A stretch of DNA of 64,000 bases from Owenia fusiformis. Its lineage: Eukaryota > Annelida > Polychaeta > Sabellida > Oweniidae. Location: contig CAIIXF020000009.1 of assembly GCA_903813345.2 (NCBI GenBank), positions 14,274,347-14,338,346 on the forward strand, given 5' to 3'. Within the stretch, counting starts at the first letter, position 1, and every line of letters starts with the position of its first letter. Positions 50,298 to 63,100 of the stretch are shown here, in pieces. The translations under genes and the position numbers were made by a program. The notes under the pieces are model-generated. The model was given only the letters and a program-made list of their open reading frames with translations, was not told the origin of the DNA and did no database searches.

Positions 50298-53200
50298 TGG
50301 AGAAAGACGAACTATGTGTGGAGTGTGGAGTGACGGCAAATGCAGGTCTTGTATCATCACATAGTCGGGAATGTACACTCATATTTATATTTTAATGAGA
50401 TTTGGCAGAAGTATTAGTTGCCATGTCAATAATATTGATGTCTAATTACAAATAAATTAACTACATTTTGGAATTAACCATTTGTTATATAGGTTTGAAA
50501 TCTGGTTGAAATCTCATTTTGATTAATAGATTTGCATAATTAGCCAAAATGACTTGCATTTTCTTCTTTTATGACATTTGAATTCTATGCATAATTTCTA
50601 CGAGAAAGAACAGGTCCATTTAACAGACTATTGGTCCACTTAGACTTTTTCTGAAAAACTCATTCTTCCATTTACTTTTAAAACTGATTGCAAGTTGTAG
50701 ATAAACCTTCCTTCTTGAGATGTGCAATTTCAAAAAGTGGCATAAGTTTTCAGTTTCTTTGAAAAATTGGCAGTAAGAACCCCTATCACAAGGCTGTCTG
50801 AATATGGGTACACATTATGTTTACCATCAAAATAATATCAAAACTCATCATTATATAGAATTTAATATATAGAACATATGGCATACAAGTATTTGGAGAA
50901 GAAAATTGACAAAATCTAGCAATGTATGTAGTTTACTTATGCAAATCTAGAAAACATTGTCATTTTTCGATCACTTTGTTATCAAGTTTTAGCATGGTGC
51001 TCATTCCCTTTCGTTGAAAAGTTAACTGTCAGCCCACACTCCCACAAAAAATATATTGAAACTGTATAATGCAGAGACTGTAACGTAGCTTCTCTGCAAA
51101 TATCATTTTTGTGGAAGTTTGGGCTCAACACTAAAACTTAACTTTTGTGATGAAAATAAGCCTGACTGGTTTATGTTTTCAATATGGCTGCTAGCCTGGG
51201 CATACATGTACACTACATAACTGCATGTACAGATAAGGCCATTCAAAATTAATTATATGTTGGCATTCTGATGAAGGGCCTTATATTAAAAACTACAAAA
51301 CCTTCATTTATTTGAAGGGTTTTATATATTATTTAAGAGTGAAAATGCATTAACACATTGTGCCAAAGCAAGAAACACACCTCTCGAGTTCAGATGGCCT
51401 TGTTAATGAAGTTTATATACATGTAGTTTTTAATCAATCTTGGAACTCATTTCGCTACAATATAATCCAAGATTACAATTCCCTTTGTCATTTAAATACA
51501 TTACAAGTAGAGAGTACATGGGGACATTTTGTTTTTCTGAAAACATAGAATTTACTGACATTATTATAAGAAAATCTTTGAATGGCCTAAGTGTTTTTCT
51601 AAATAGGGAATACGTAGAAATTATTTTAGGCAATCCTTTGAGTGCCATGCCATTCATACATGATGCTGCCTTATATTTTATGATATATATTGAGAGAGGA
51701 TTTCTCTGAATTATTTGTGTTTCAAATATGGGAACTGCAAATTGGCAAATAACTTTAAAAGTAAGTGTACATTGAAACACTTTAATTCCAAATGCCAAAT
51801 AAAATGCCAAATGCCAATGGGCATTTAGTAAAAGTGACCCTACAACTATTTAGAATATGGCAAACATGGCAAAAACTGGGGAGAAGCACTTGAAATAAGA
51901 AAATCCATTCTTTTTGAAGTGCCCTTGTGTGCATTTAATTTCAGTCATTTTATCGTAATTGCCCATGGGCATTTAAAATAATAATCACATCCCAACTCTT
52001 AAAACATGCTTAGGATACTGTTAGAGTCTCAAAAGGCAACAACAACATTCATTTTTGAAACTAGAAAATTTAGTCCCCCTAAAAATGCCCATATCGGTAT
52101 TTATTCTCAGGATTTTCAGGTAATTGCCCGTGATAATTTATTTAAAAAAAATTATTTCTATTCACATGTCTTATTATCAGTCACAATCAAAATAAAGTCA
52201 ATTGCTTTCATTTCTTGGATTAGACACAGTAAAATTTGGACAAAAATAGCAACTCTCAAAGTTGACCTTTAAACCACCCTAGTGTCAAGGTCAAATGTCA
52301 AAACTCTCAGAAATCACATTTTAAGTACTGAGTCATACTTCCTCTTCAATTCCATGTCAATATATACTTGTTTTGTAGGGGGGGCTAAAAGAGGGGTTTA
52401 CCGCCACCTGTCCTTTGGATTTACACATTTTTAAAGATTTTTAACTTTTTGAAAAGGTTAGGCTAAATCGCCAATTGATACAATGTTAAAATGTCTTTAA
52501 AAGTTGATTTATTGTTTAAAGGATCGCAATTTCCAGGTTAAATCACAAACCACACATCCACAGCAAGGTCATCTAGTTGTATGTCAGTGGAGTGCTACAC
52601 TAATTTGAACTTATTCAATCAATCAAGAAATTGAGTGACTGGTCATTGTTTCCAATTGTAATTGCTGATATCTGGCCTAACCAACACACATGATGCCTTC
52701 TATTTATCCATCTATATTGTAAATGGTCAATTGAAGTTTAGATATTTTAATATCAGGGAAGTATATAGATCATTAGTGACATAAGTAAGTTCATGAGTAA
52801 GTTGTTAGGCTTCATTTTATTAATTTTGTGTGGAGACATCAAGTTTTCTTACCATTCTGTAAGTATATCCTATCATGATATAATATCAAACAACAATATG
52901 TGCTCTCAGGATTACACAAGTTCCATGGTACATTTTGAAAATAAGACCCCGAAATGTGGTTTCATTTTTTTATTGTATTTGTATCTCGAATAATGTCATG
53001 AAATAAATATTTATCATAAGAAAAGAATAACTATTTATCAAAAATTCACAATTTTTATTGTTTGTACATGTAATATGTGATAATGTAAATTTGTACATCA
53101 TTTGGCAGCTATCTATCAAAGACTTACCACTGACATTTACTGTTTAATTTGTACAAGGTGACATTTCAAACATAACGTAACATATCATTCTAAACAGTTT

Positions 53201-54184
53201 CTCAGAATTCACATATTTTCACTTCCCTTGTGCTCACCCTGTATAAGAGGAGCAGATATATGGAAATTAAACATTGAGATATCATTTTACAACATTATGT
53301 TAATTCAAAGTCATTTATTATTTTCAAGTGTTCACTTTTTCCACAGGCTTGTGTGTAAAAGCTTAAACCCTGTTTTGTCCACTACATTTTGCTTTGCTGT
53401 CAAAACAATGAATATAATAGAAATATTAAATTGTTTGCATCTTAGTGCAAAAGTATATTGTCAGCTATTAGAGTTGTCTTTTTTCGCAGGTAGTGACCCA
53501 ATTAGCACCATTTACTCGATACCAAATTTCCATGTCCTTTAATTAGGGACAACACATTTAACCCCATTGAGTCAAAAGCCATTCTAATGTAAAAAATGAG
53601 TTCTGTGGCCTTAAAATGGTACAATTTGAATAGCTGGAGGCATATGTTCCAGAAAGACACAGATATTTAGAAAACATTATGCTTGAAAATAATCAAATAC
53701 TTGTTGGGCAGGTGAAACCAAGGCTTTGTTCTAAAGGTAGTGGCTTAATTTTTATGCCATTAGCATGTAACTCAACAATGAAGATTGAATGAAATATATA
53801 CCATATACAATGTGTCTTAACATTTATACTACAGATTGTTTATAACTATGGGGAACATTAACATGTCTGCATTTGTTGGCAAGCCTTACATGGAGCCATG
53901 GTGTTCCCTTTATCATACAATCAGTGATAATTGATACACTGAGTACATGTACATCAACATCATAGTCATAGGTGTGTATTCTTAAAAGCATGAAGAGCTA
54001 GTCCTTGTCATACAATATGACAATTGAAAAAAGATATTTTTCCTGTTATTGAGCTACCGATTAGTTCCAAGAGTTTAATATGGCCTCATGTTTGGTACAT
54101 ATAAGCTGTCAGGTCAGGCATGCTGGCCATGGGACCATAACCTCTATAAAGCGTGCATCTAGCTCTTTGTGATATTTGAACACA
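50298..54184. other. Convergent intergenic region between COX10 and SDR gene
   Basis: No gene seen. 52430-52730 resembles 2640-2940 (shared gaaaaggttnngctaaatc, caatgttaaaa, ccaacac...atgcc). A short palindromic aatgccaaatgcc/gggcatttaaa patch occurs at 51785-51980. Confidence 0.5.
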
Positions 54185-57100
54185 TTATAAAGTGCCAGGT
54201 TTAACAGGTGCTTTATATTTGCACATCAGTCTGTGAAGAATGACTGAAGGCAAAAGTCTGATAAGCATTTCTTCAAAATACGACTGAACCTGAGGGGCGC
54301 TGTATTTGATTTGTGGGTTGGTTGATGTTACTGCATGTAACATTGTGTCAGTCACTTCTTGAATATTTTCACGACCTTCAAGGATAATTTCCTTTACCTT
54401 GTTGACATGTGATTGGAGGAAAGCCTCACCATAGGTGGCTCTGGTTTCTCCTGGGAGCTGGTCCCACTCTCTCATTATGTTCTGTTTCATGTTCTCCCAG
54501 TTAATGATTTGAGTCCTGGAATATGCAATGTCATTTCTGATTATAATTATGCTCAAAAATAGTGTTGAAGAAAAACTCTAAAACAATGATCCAATGTTGT
54601 ACAATATACCCAACTGGTCACTTTTACTCACATGTGCAATGTTGTATCAAATCATCTTAAATGTACAGTATTGGCTCATTGGTTTGATTTTCCTAAATGA
54701 ACAGTTTCGGCTCAATGGTTTGATTATCTTAAATACACAGTATTGGCTCAATGGTTTGATTTTCCTAAATGAACAGTTTCGGCTCAATGGTTTGATTATC
54801 TTAAATACACAGTATTGGCTCAATGGTTTGATTTTCCTAAATGAACAGTTTCGGCTCAATGGTTTGATTATCTTAAATACAATGTATTGGCTCAATGGTT
54901 TGATTTTCCTAAATGAACAGTTTTGGCTCAATGGTTTGATTATCTTAAATGAACAGTTTTAGCTCAATGGTTTGATTATCTTAAATGAACAGTTTTGGCT
55001 CAATGGTTTGATTATCTTACTTGTACAGTTTTGGCTCAATGGTTTGATTTTCTTAAATGAACAGTTTTGTCTCAATGGATTGATTATCTTAAATGAACAG
55101 TTTTGGCTCAATGGTTTGATTATCTTAAATGAACAGTTTTAGCTCAATGGTTTGATTATCTTAAATGAACAGTTTTGGCTCAATGGTTTGATTATCTTAC
55201 TTGTACAGTTTTGGCTCAATGGTTTGATTTTCTTAAATGAAAAGTTTTGGCTCAATGGTTTGATAATCTTACTTGTACAGTTTTGGCTCAATGGTTTGAT
55301 TTTCTTAAATGAACAGTTTTGGCTCAATGGTTTGATTATCTTAAATGAACAGTTTTGGCTCAATAGTTTGATTATCTTACTTGTACAGTATTGGCTCAAT
55401 GGTTTGATTTTCTTAAATGAACAGTTTTGGTTCAATGGTTTGATTATCTTAAATACACAGTTTTGGCTCAATAGTTTGATTTTCTTAAATAAACAGTTTT
55501 GGCTCAATGGTTTGATTATCTTAAATGAACAGTTTTGGCTCAATGGTTTGATTATCTTACTTGTACCGTATCGGCTCAATGGTTTGATTTTCTCACTTGT
55601 ACAGTATTGGCTCAATGGTTTGATTTTCTTAAATGTACAGTATTGGCTCAATGATTTGATTATCTTACTTGTACGGTTTTGGCTCAATGGTTCGATTATC
55701 TTAAATGAACAGTTTTGGCTCAATGGTTTGATTATCTTACTTGTACAGTATTGGCTCAATAGTTTGATTTTCCTGAATGTACTGTATTGGCTCAATGGTT
55801 TGGTTTTCTTAAATGAACAGTATTGGCTCAATAGTTTGATTATCTTACTTGTACAGTATTGGCTAAATGGTTTGATTTTCCTAAATGTACAGTATTGGCT
55901 CAATGGTTTGATTTTCCTAAATGAACAGTTTTGGCTCAATGGTTTAATTATCTTAAATGAACAGTTTTGGCTCAATGGTTTGGTTATCTTACTTGTACAG
56001 TATCGGCTCAATGGTTCGATTTTTCTAAATGAACAGTATTGGCTCAATGGTTTGGTTTTCTCAAATGGACAGTTTTGGCTCAATGGTTTGATTTTCTTAA
56101 ATGAACAGTTTTGGCTCAATGGTTTGATTATCTTACTTGTACAGTATCGGCTCAATGGTTCGATTTTTCTAAATGAACAGTATTGGCTCAATGGTTTGAT
56201 TTTCCTAAATGAACAGTTTTGGCTCAATGGTTCGATTATCTTAAATGAACAGTTTTGGCTCAATGGTTTGATTATCTTACTTGTACAGTATCGGCTCAAT
56301 GGTTTGATTTTCTCACTGTACAGTATCGGATCAATGGTTTGATTTTCTTAAATGTACAGTATTGGCTCAATGATTTGATTATCTTGCTTGTACAGTATTG
56401 GCTCAATGATTTGATTATCTTACTTGTACAGTATTGGCTCAATGATTTGATTATCTTAAATGTACAGTATTGGCTCAATGATTTGATTTTCTCACTTATA
56501 CAGTATCGGCTCAATGGTTTGATTTTCTTACTTGTACAGTATTGGCTCAATAATTGGATTATCTTACTTGTACAGTATTGGCTCAATGCTGGCAACATGG
56601 ATACCAAAATCTGCCATCTCTTGACCCAGTCCCTCACTGAAGGCAACTACTCCAAATTTCGTCATTGCATAAGGAACAAAATTTGGGGCAACAAAGCGTC
56701 CTAAATGAAAAAGTGAAATTCAAAATTGAGAACATAATTATATTATGTATTATGTGTATTATGTAGTATGCACTGTAATCAAAATTATTTTAAACACATC
56801 AAATACTTGTCCATTTGTCGGTCTGTGCGGCTGATAAATACCAATCGATGGATTGAGTTAAATTTTTACAGGAAGATACCTCTTGAGGATAGGACCTCTG
56901 CTTGAGAAGGAATTTTCAATATGGCCGCTCAATTCAAAATGGCCACCTCATCTCAACTTAAATACTAGTGAACTGTTTTGGTTCAAATTTTATATGCTGA
57001 TGCCTGGGGTGTAGGCACAAAGGAGTTTTGTTTAATGAAAATTTTTCAATATGGCCACTGCTTTTCAAAATGGCCGCCTTTTTTCATAGAAAAAACGTTA

Positions 57101-60100
57101 TCTTTGATAACTCGATACCAGTGAATGGATTTGATTCATATTTTACATGCTGATGCATCAGTTTAAGAAGGAATTTTCAAGATGGCCACTGAAATCCAAA
57201 ATGGCCACAATTTTTCGTAAAAAATGCTACCTTTGATAACTCAAATACCAGTGAACAAATTTGGTTCATACTTTATCTGCTGATGCCTAGGGGCACAGTT
57301 GCTCTGTTTGAGAAAGAATTTTCAAGATGACAGCTGAATATATGATGACAGCTGAAAATATGGTTCTTTCATATGCTGCTACCTAAGGACAAGGAAGCTC
57401 TGTTCAAGAAGAAATTTTCAAGATGGCAGCTGAATTTTAAAATGGTCGCGATTTTTCGAACAAAAACATAATCTTTGGTGACTCAAATACCAGTGGATGG
57501 ATTTGGTTCGGTGTACATAAAATGAGCAATGGGAAGTGCCCCAGGGAATGATGAAAAATCAAAAGTGTGATAAAGCAAATTCTGATGGCTTTAAATATCA
57601 ATTTGATCCTTAAACTTTGATTTCATATTAAATTTAGACAATCTGAACATCAAATAAGCATATTAATTGATCATTTTCTAAGAGTACTCAAGAAAAAAAG
57701 TTGCAAATTCACTTTTGTTGTTATAATTTTCATTTAATTTCCAATTGTTAACATTGATTTTGTACTTTGTAAAAATACTTCAAAATATTTGGGATTTTAG
57801 ACCCATTTTCCAAGAACAAAAGAGCCTAATTTCAAAAATAATTGCATGTCAATACTGGCGACATGACAGCCTTTCATTTCAACCACATTAGGATTCAATT
57901 TAAGGTGGGGCACTTTTTGCCCCTTATTTAACCTAATGCTGTGTTTTCAAGATGGCCACTAATTATGAAAATATGTTTTGTTTGGTGGGATTTGCTACTC
58001 CATGGAGTAGCTCTTTTTCTAGTTATTGAAGAAAAGTCAGAAATATATGGTGCTTTATTAAAGGGGTTGCAAAGACTAGAGACACCATTTAAATTTTACC
58101 TGCTCGACTGGCAACATTCACTACTCGTCCCTTGCTCTGTTTTAAGAGAGGCAGAAATGTTGTGGTCATATTAGCCATGCCAAATATATTCACATCAAAG
58201 AGCTTCCTCAATGTGGCAGCACTGCACCACTCGTAAGGGACAAATACACCTATGCCGGCATTATTCACCAAAGCCCATAGCTCTGCAAGTGAGATCTTAG
58301 GCATGGTACAATAAATTCAATCAGTGTATATGGACTATTCCCTAGAATAATTTGAGATGTGCACCATGAGATGAGATCTTTACCATAAACAAAAAGCAAA
58401 AAAGCAAAAAATGAATTAAACATGTTTATAAATTTCAATTACGACAAGTGAATGCGGTTAATGACTCAAACTCAAAATAACTAGACTCAAAATCAAATGA
58501 TTTCAAACTTTGGTACAAAAATTGATTAAGAGATTTACTCTTCGTGTTTAATAAAGATTTAATGCCTGTTTATGCTTCACATGCTGACTGTATTACCTAA
58601 CTTAGTTCTGTCCAACACATCTTTAACATAACCCAGGGCATTTGTGATGTCATCATCATTTGTTACATCTAGTTGGACAATGTGCAGTTTTGGAGATGAG
58701 GCTATTTTCAGTTCTTGCGCTCCATCTTTGGTTGAAAATAAGCATCCAGCAAAAACAGTATAGCCAAGACTGTCTAGCTGCCTTGCAAGTGTATTGCCAA
58801 ACCCTGTGTCACAACCTATTCACCTTTCCCCAAAGTCAGCTCATGAATATTATAATTAGCAAATCTAGAATCTCTGACGTCAGAGTAGGGCAGATTTTCG
58901 CGGCAAAATCTGAACACATTACAAGTCAATGTGAATCGCGAGGGAGACGGGCTCATTTAATTGTTGAATCATGGTGAGTACTTAATAATCTGTATCATAA
59001 ATGTGATGGAATCTCATTGATTACACTCTCGTTCATATTCTCCCTTCATTATACTGTTCTGAGAAATCAAATTAATAGAGTAAAATTGATGTGAAGAGTC
59101 CAATGTTTACAGCACATTGACCCTGATATGTACTTCTTGACTGTCAACATACCACTGACTACTGCACTGTAATAATAAGCTTGTGCTATATTTTCTCATA
59201 GTGTTAGGTAAAATAGATACTAATTGATCAATCAACAGTAAAAACGAGTCATATGTATTGGGGGAGGGGGGTAAATTATCAAGGTTTGGGCCTACTAGAG
59301 TCTTGCGTACACTCCAGTTAATGAACAAGTATTGATGTACATCCAGCCAGGGAAATAGAAATTAAATGGGGAGTTTGAACAAGAGGCTTAGTTAATTAAC
59401 GCCGGGGGAGGGAGGGGGGGGGGCTTAAAGAAAACTTTTTCGACTCGTGAATCAGTGCTTTATAATAATTCAATGCAATATCATTTATAATTTTCTTCAA
59501 TTGATTTCAGGATGCGGCAGCATATCATCAATTTCACATAAACGAACTAGAAAATAAATATTTTGGTGACAGTTCCAAGAAACGCAAGACATGTACACAC
59601 AAAACACATTGCATAGTTCCAAGATGCACCTCATATGGGACATCAATTGTTAAAGACAAGATCGTAACATTTGTAAAGGTTCCAGAGAATGATAAAAGAA
59701 AGTGGTTAATTGCTATCCATCGAATGGAAGATAAATCATTTCAGTTGAAGCCTTCTTGTAAAGTTTGTTCTTTACATTTCACTGATGATGATTTTGAATA
59801 TCATGGTTTTAGTAAGAAACGTTCTCTGAAAAAAGATGCTGTACCTCATGTTTTTGATTGTTGGGTAGATGTTCCACATATGAATACGACTAACTGTAGT
59901 AACCAGAGAAAAAGACCCTTAAATCGTATGAAACAAAACAAGGACAATAATCGCAACATTGGTATAATTTACGATTCGATACCTGAGCCATTTGGTCTTC
60001 TTACCCCAACTCCAACCCCGACTTTAGGAAATAAGGTTCAATGTGAAAATTGTATTTCAAAGACTTTGAGTGAAGCAAGCAAATCTTTAGAAATATTGGT

Positions 60101-63100
60101 ATTGACTGACGAAATAAGCAAGTTGAGAAATGAGATTGACAATCTAAAACTAGAAAAGGCAAAATTGATGAAATCTGAGAATATTGATATTGATGAAAGT
60201 AAAACCGCGTGTGATAGGTTACGTGAAGAAAATGAGGCACTGCGTGCTAAGGAATTTACATTCAATAATTTAAAGGAACAACATGTTGCATTCTATACCG
60301 GCTTTCCAAATAAGGCTATATACGGAACCGTACTTAAATTCTTAAATCCAGGTAAAGATGGTGAAAACATTGCGGATCGTAATTCTGAGAAAAAAATGCA
60401 CGACAAGAAGAAAAAATCTGGAAGACCACATAAGCTTTGTGTTGAGGATGAATTTTTACTTTACCTCTGTAGAGTCAGGGTTGGAATGTTTGAGCTGGAC
60501 TTGGCAGTAAAGTTCGGTATATCGAAGTCCACAGTTTCCCGAATTTTTCTCAAGTGGGCGAATTTCCTTTATGTAACACTAGGATCAATGAATATCTGGC
60601 CTGATAGAAATGATGTTAACTTAACGATGCCAGGGTCTTTCAAGGAGAAATATCCTAATACGCGGATTATTCTAGATGCATTTGAAATTAAGTGTCAGAT
60701 GCCAAAATCGCTAACTTTAAAATCCCAAACGTACTCCAACTACAAAGGTACCAATACGCTTAAAGGTCTCATCGGAATCGCTCCTCAGGGTAGCCCTACG
60801 TTCGTCAGTTCACTATACCATGGTAGCATATCTGACAGAGAATTGACCGAGCGTTCTGGCTTTTTAAGACTGCCGTTCAATAAGAACGATGATGTTATGG
60901 TGGACAAGGGTTTCTTGATAAAAGATTTGCTCGATCCACTTGGCGTGAACTTAAATATTCCCCCTTTCCTTGGCCAGAACGATCAAATGGATGCCAATGA
61001 TGTGTATCAAACACAGCAGATTGCCGCAGAAAGAATACATGTGGAACGTAGTATCAATAAAGTGAAAAATAACCACATCTTTGATCGGGCAATCCCGATC
61101 AATCTTTTCGGATCTATCAATCAAATCTGGGCTAACAGTGCGTTACTTTCCCTTTTTCAGCCACCTATTATTTCACAAGACAATGTTACTTTTATGTCTG
61201 CCGAGGAATTTGATAATGGTTACATAAGTGATGATTAATTTCATTGAACAATGTTAAAGTTGTTTTATTGAGACACGGTTTCTAGCTGTTTTTCCTACGA
61301 TCGTTTATTTGAATGAGATTTACCTCTTAAAAAGCCCATGGACGTTCTTTTTAAATATAGAACTGCTGAGAGAATATTCACGATATTTATGGACGTAATA
61401 CCTTCAAGGGAGAAGTTCTATCTGGTAATTGCATTTGCAATTTTAAAAATACAAGCTATGATGTATGACTATTCGTTACTTCAAATTGCATCTAAAATGA
61501 ATTAATAGTCCACGACCCATCATGAGTTTGGAAATTGTTTATTAGGTTTGTGCAAGCATGAGAAAAATATCATTAGCCTCTGTTACATTACAAACTGTTC
61601 TTCATATGTTATATTTTTATTAGAAACATCATGCATTTGAATATTTATGTTAAATGAATATTCCTATAATATGCACAGTCTTGTCTGAAAAATTGTTTGT
61701 CTTTGGTACGGTAATTGGATTCAATTTATTAGAAGACCAGCACTCATATCACAAATTATTCCTATGGTTTCATTTACCGGGTAGTGTATTTAAGACACAA
61801 CCGAAGACCAAAAATTCAGAAAAATAAATTTTAATAAGTTTTGATATCATTTTAGATGAGATTTATTTTACTCATTGGGCGATCTAATAGTAAATGAAGT
61901 TTTCGCGCGAAAAGTGCCCTGCTTTGACGTCATCGATTTTCACCGACCAATCAGCGCAGCGGTCAAATGAGTACACTTTGGACTTTGGGGAAAGGTGAAT
62001 AAAACATAATAAATCAAATTCTCTCATTGTGTCACGGAAGGGAGGTTTGTCATCTGCTCATTTCATGAAGGTACATTGATTTATAAGTTTGGCTAACAAC
62101 GTTTTCATTGATATGATGTTTCCTCTTTGATCATTGATAGTTACTTACAATTGAAGGAATTTGTTTTATTGAGAATGCTATGTATACATGCAACTATATA
62201 GATAATGAACCATAGAACATTTAGTGTGGAATAAATTTAAGGATCTGACTCTCCAGTTCTAGACAAAACTTAGAAATCAGAATGATATTAGACAGCTTAT
62301 TCAAAATTAAATATGTCACCATCACAAGTGGTGACATATTGTTATGGTCTCCAACTTTTTGTGGATGATGTTTAGCAGTTGGTGTTTGGCATTAGTGTTT
62401 GGCATCCAGCGGTTGGCATTCTGTATCTGTAATAACTGGCAGGCGGTGACATTTTGCATGTTAATGCCTTGTAAATAATTTCTATGATGGGTCAGTGCAA
62501 TAAATATTTGTTGCATATAGCTTTAGAATGTTTTGATGGCATTTCATCAAAAACAACATAACAATCACATAACAATCTAACATGTAAAATAATGAAACTT
62601 ACAAAAACTTGTCAAGTTGATTCCCTCTACTTATGAAATACCAAAAAACATAGAGGGCATCAACATTGATAAACACAAGCAATTTTACTTCAACACATCA
62701 TTCACACACACAATATAAATATAAAATGAAACAATAATGTATCTCACTAAACAACATACATTGTAGAATGTAGACTATCCAAAAAACTTGTCAGAATCCT
62801 ATATATATGTTTACTTGACTATTGAGGAATTCTATATTTTTGTAATGAGGCAGTCCATGCAGAGACCAGCATTGATGATAATAGGTGTTACTAGAAGGTA
62901 TTAGGATTTCTCAAATATTATTTTAACTCAAACCTTTTACCTCAGTTCAACTTTGACTGCTATTCATAAGGTAAACATGTATATTTCTATATTTACCAAC
63001 CTGTTATGAGAACTGCTTTGTTGGCCACAGTGACAGACTGCAGGGGTTGCATGAAGCCCCAGATGTTGTAGAGGACCACTGCAATACAGGCCACCACAGC

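Noticed and set aside
54594-54962. Plus-strand 122-codon frame in the array edge.
   Set aside because: Same 36-bp repeat artefact.
55139-56342. Open frames of nearly 400 codons on both strands (repeating KIIKPLSQNCSF and NGLIILNEQFWL).
   Set aside because: They are products of a stop-free 36-bp repeat whose length is a multiple of 3. They overlap on opposite strands, have no independent coding signal, and overlap the SDR gene's splice donor.
60001-60265. Minus-strand frames of 75-79 codons.
   Set aside because: Shadows of the transposase coiled-coil region.
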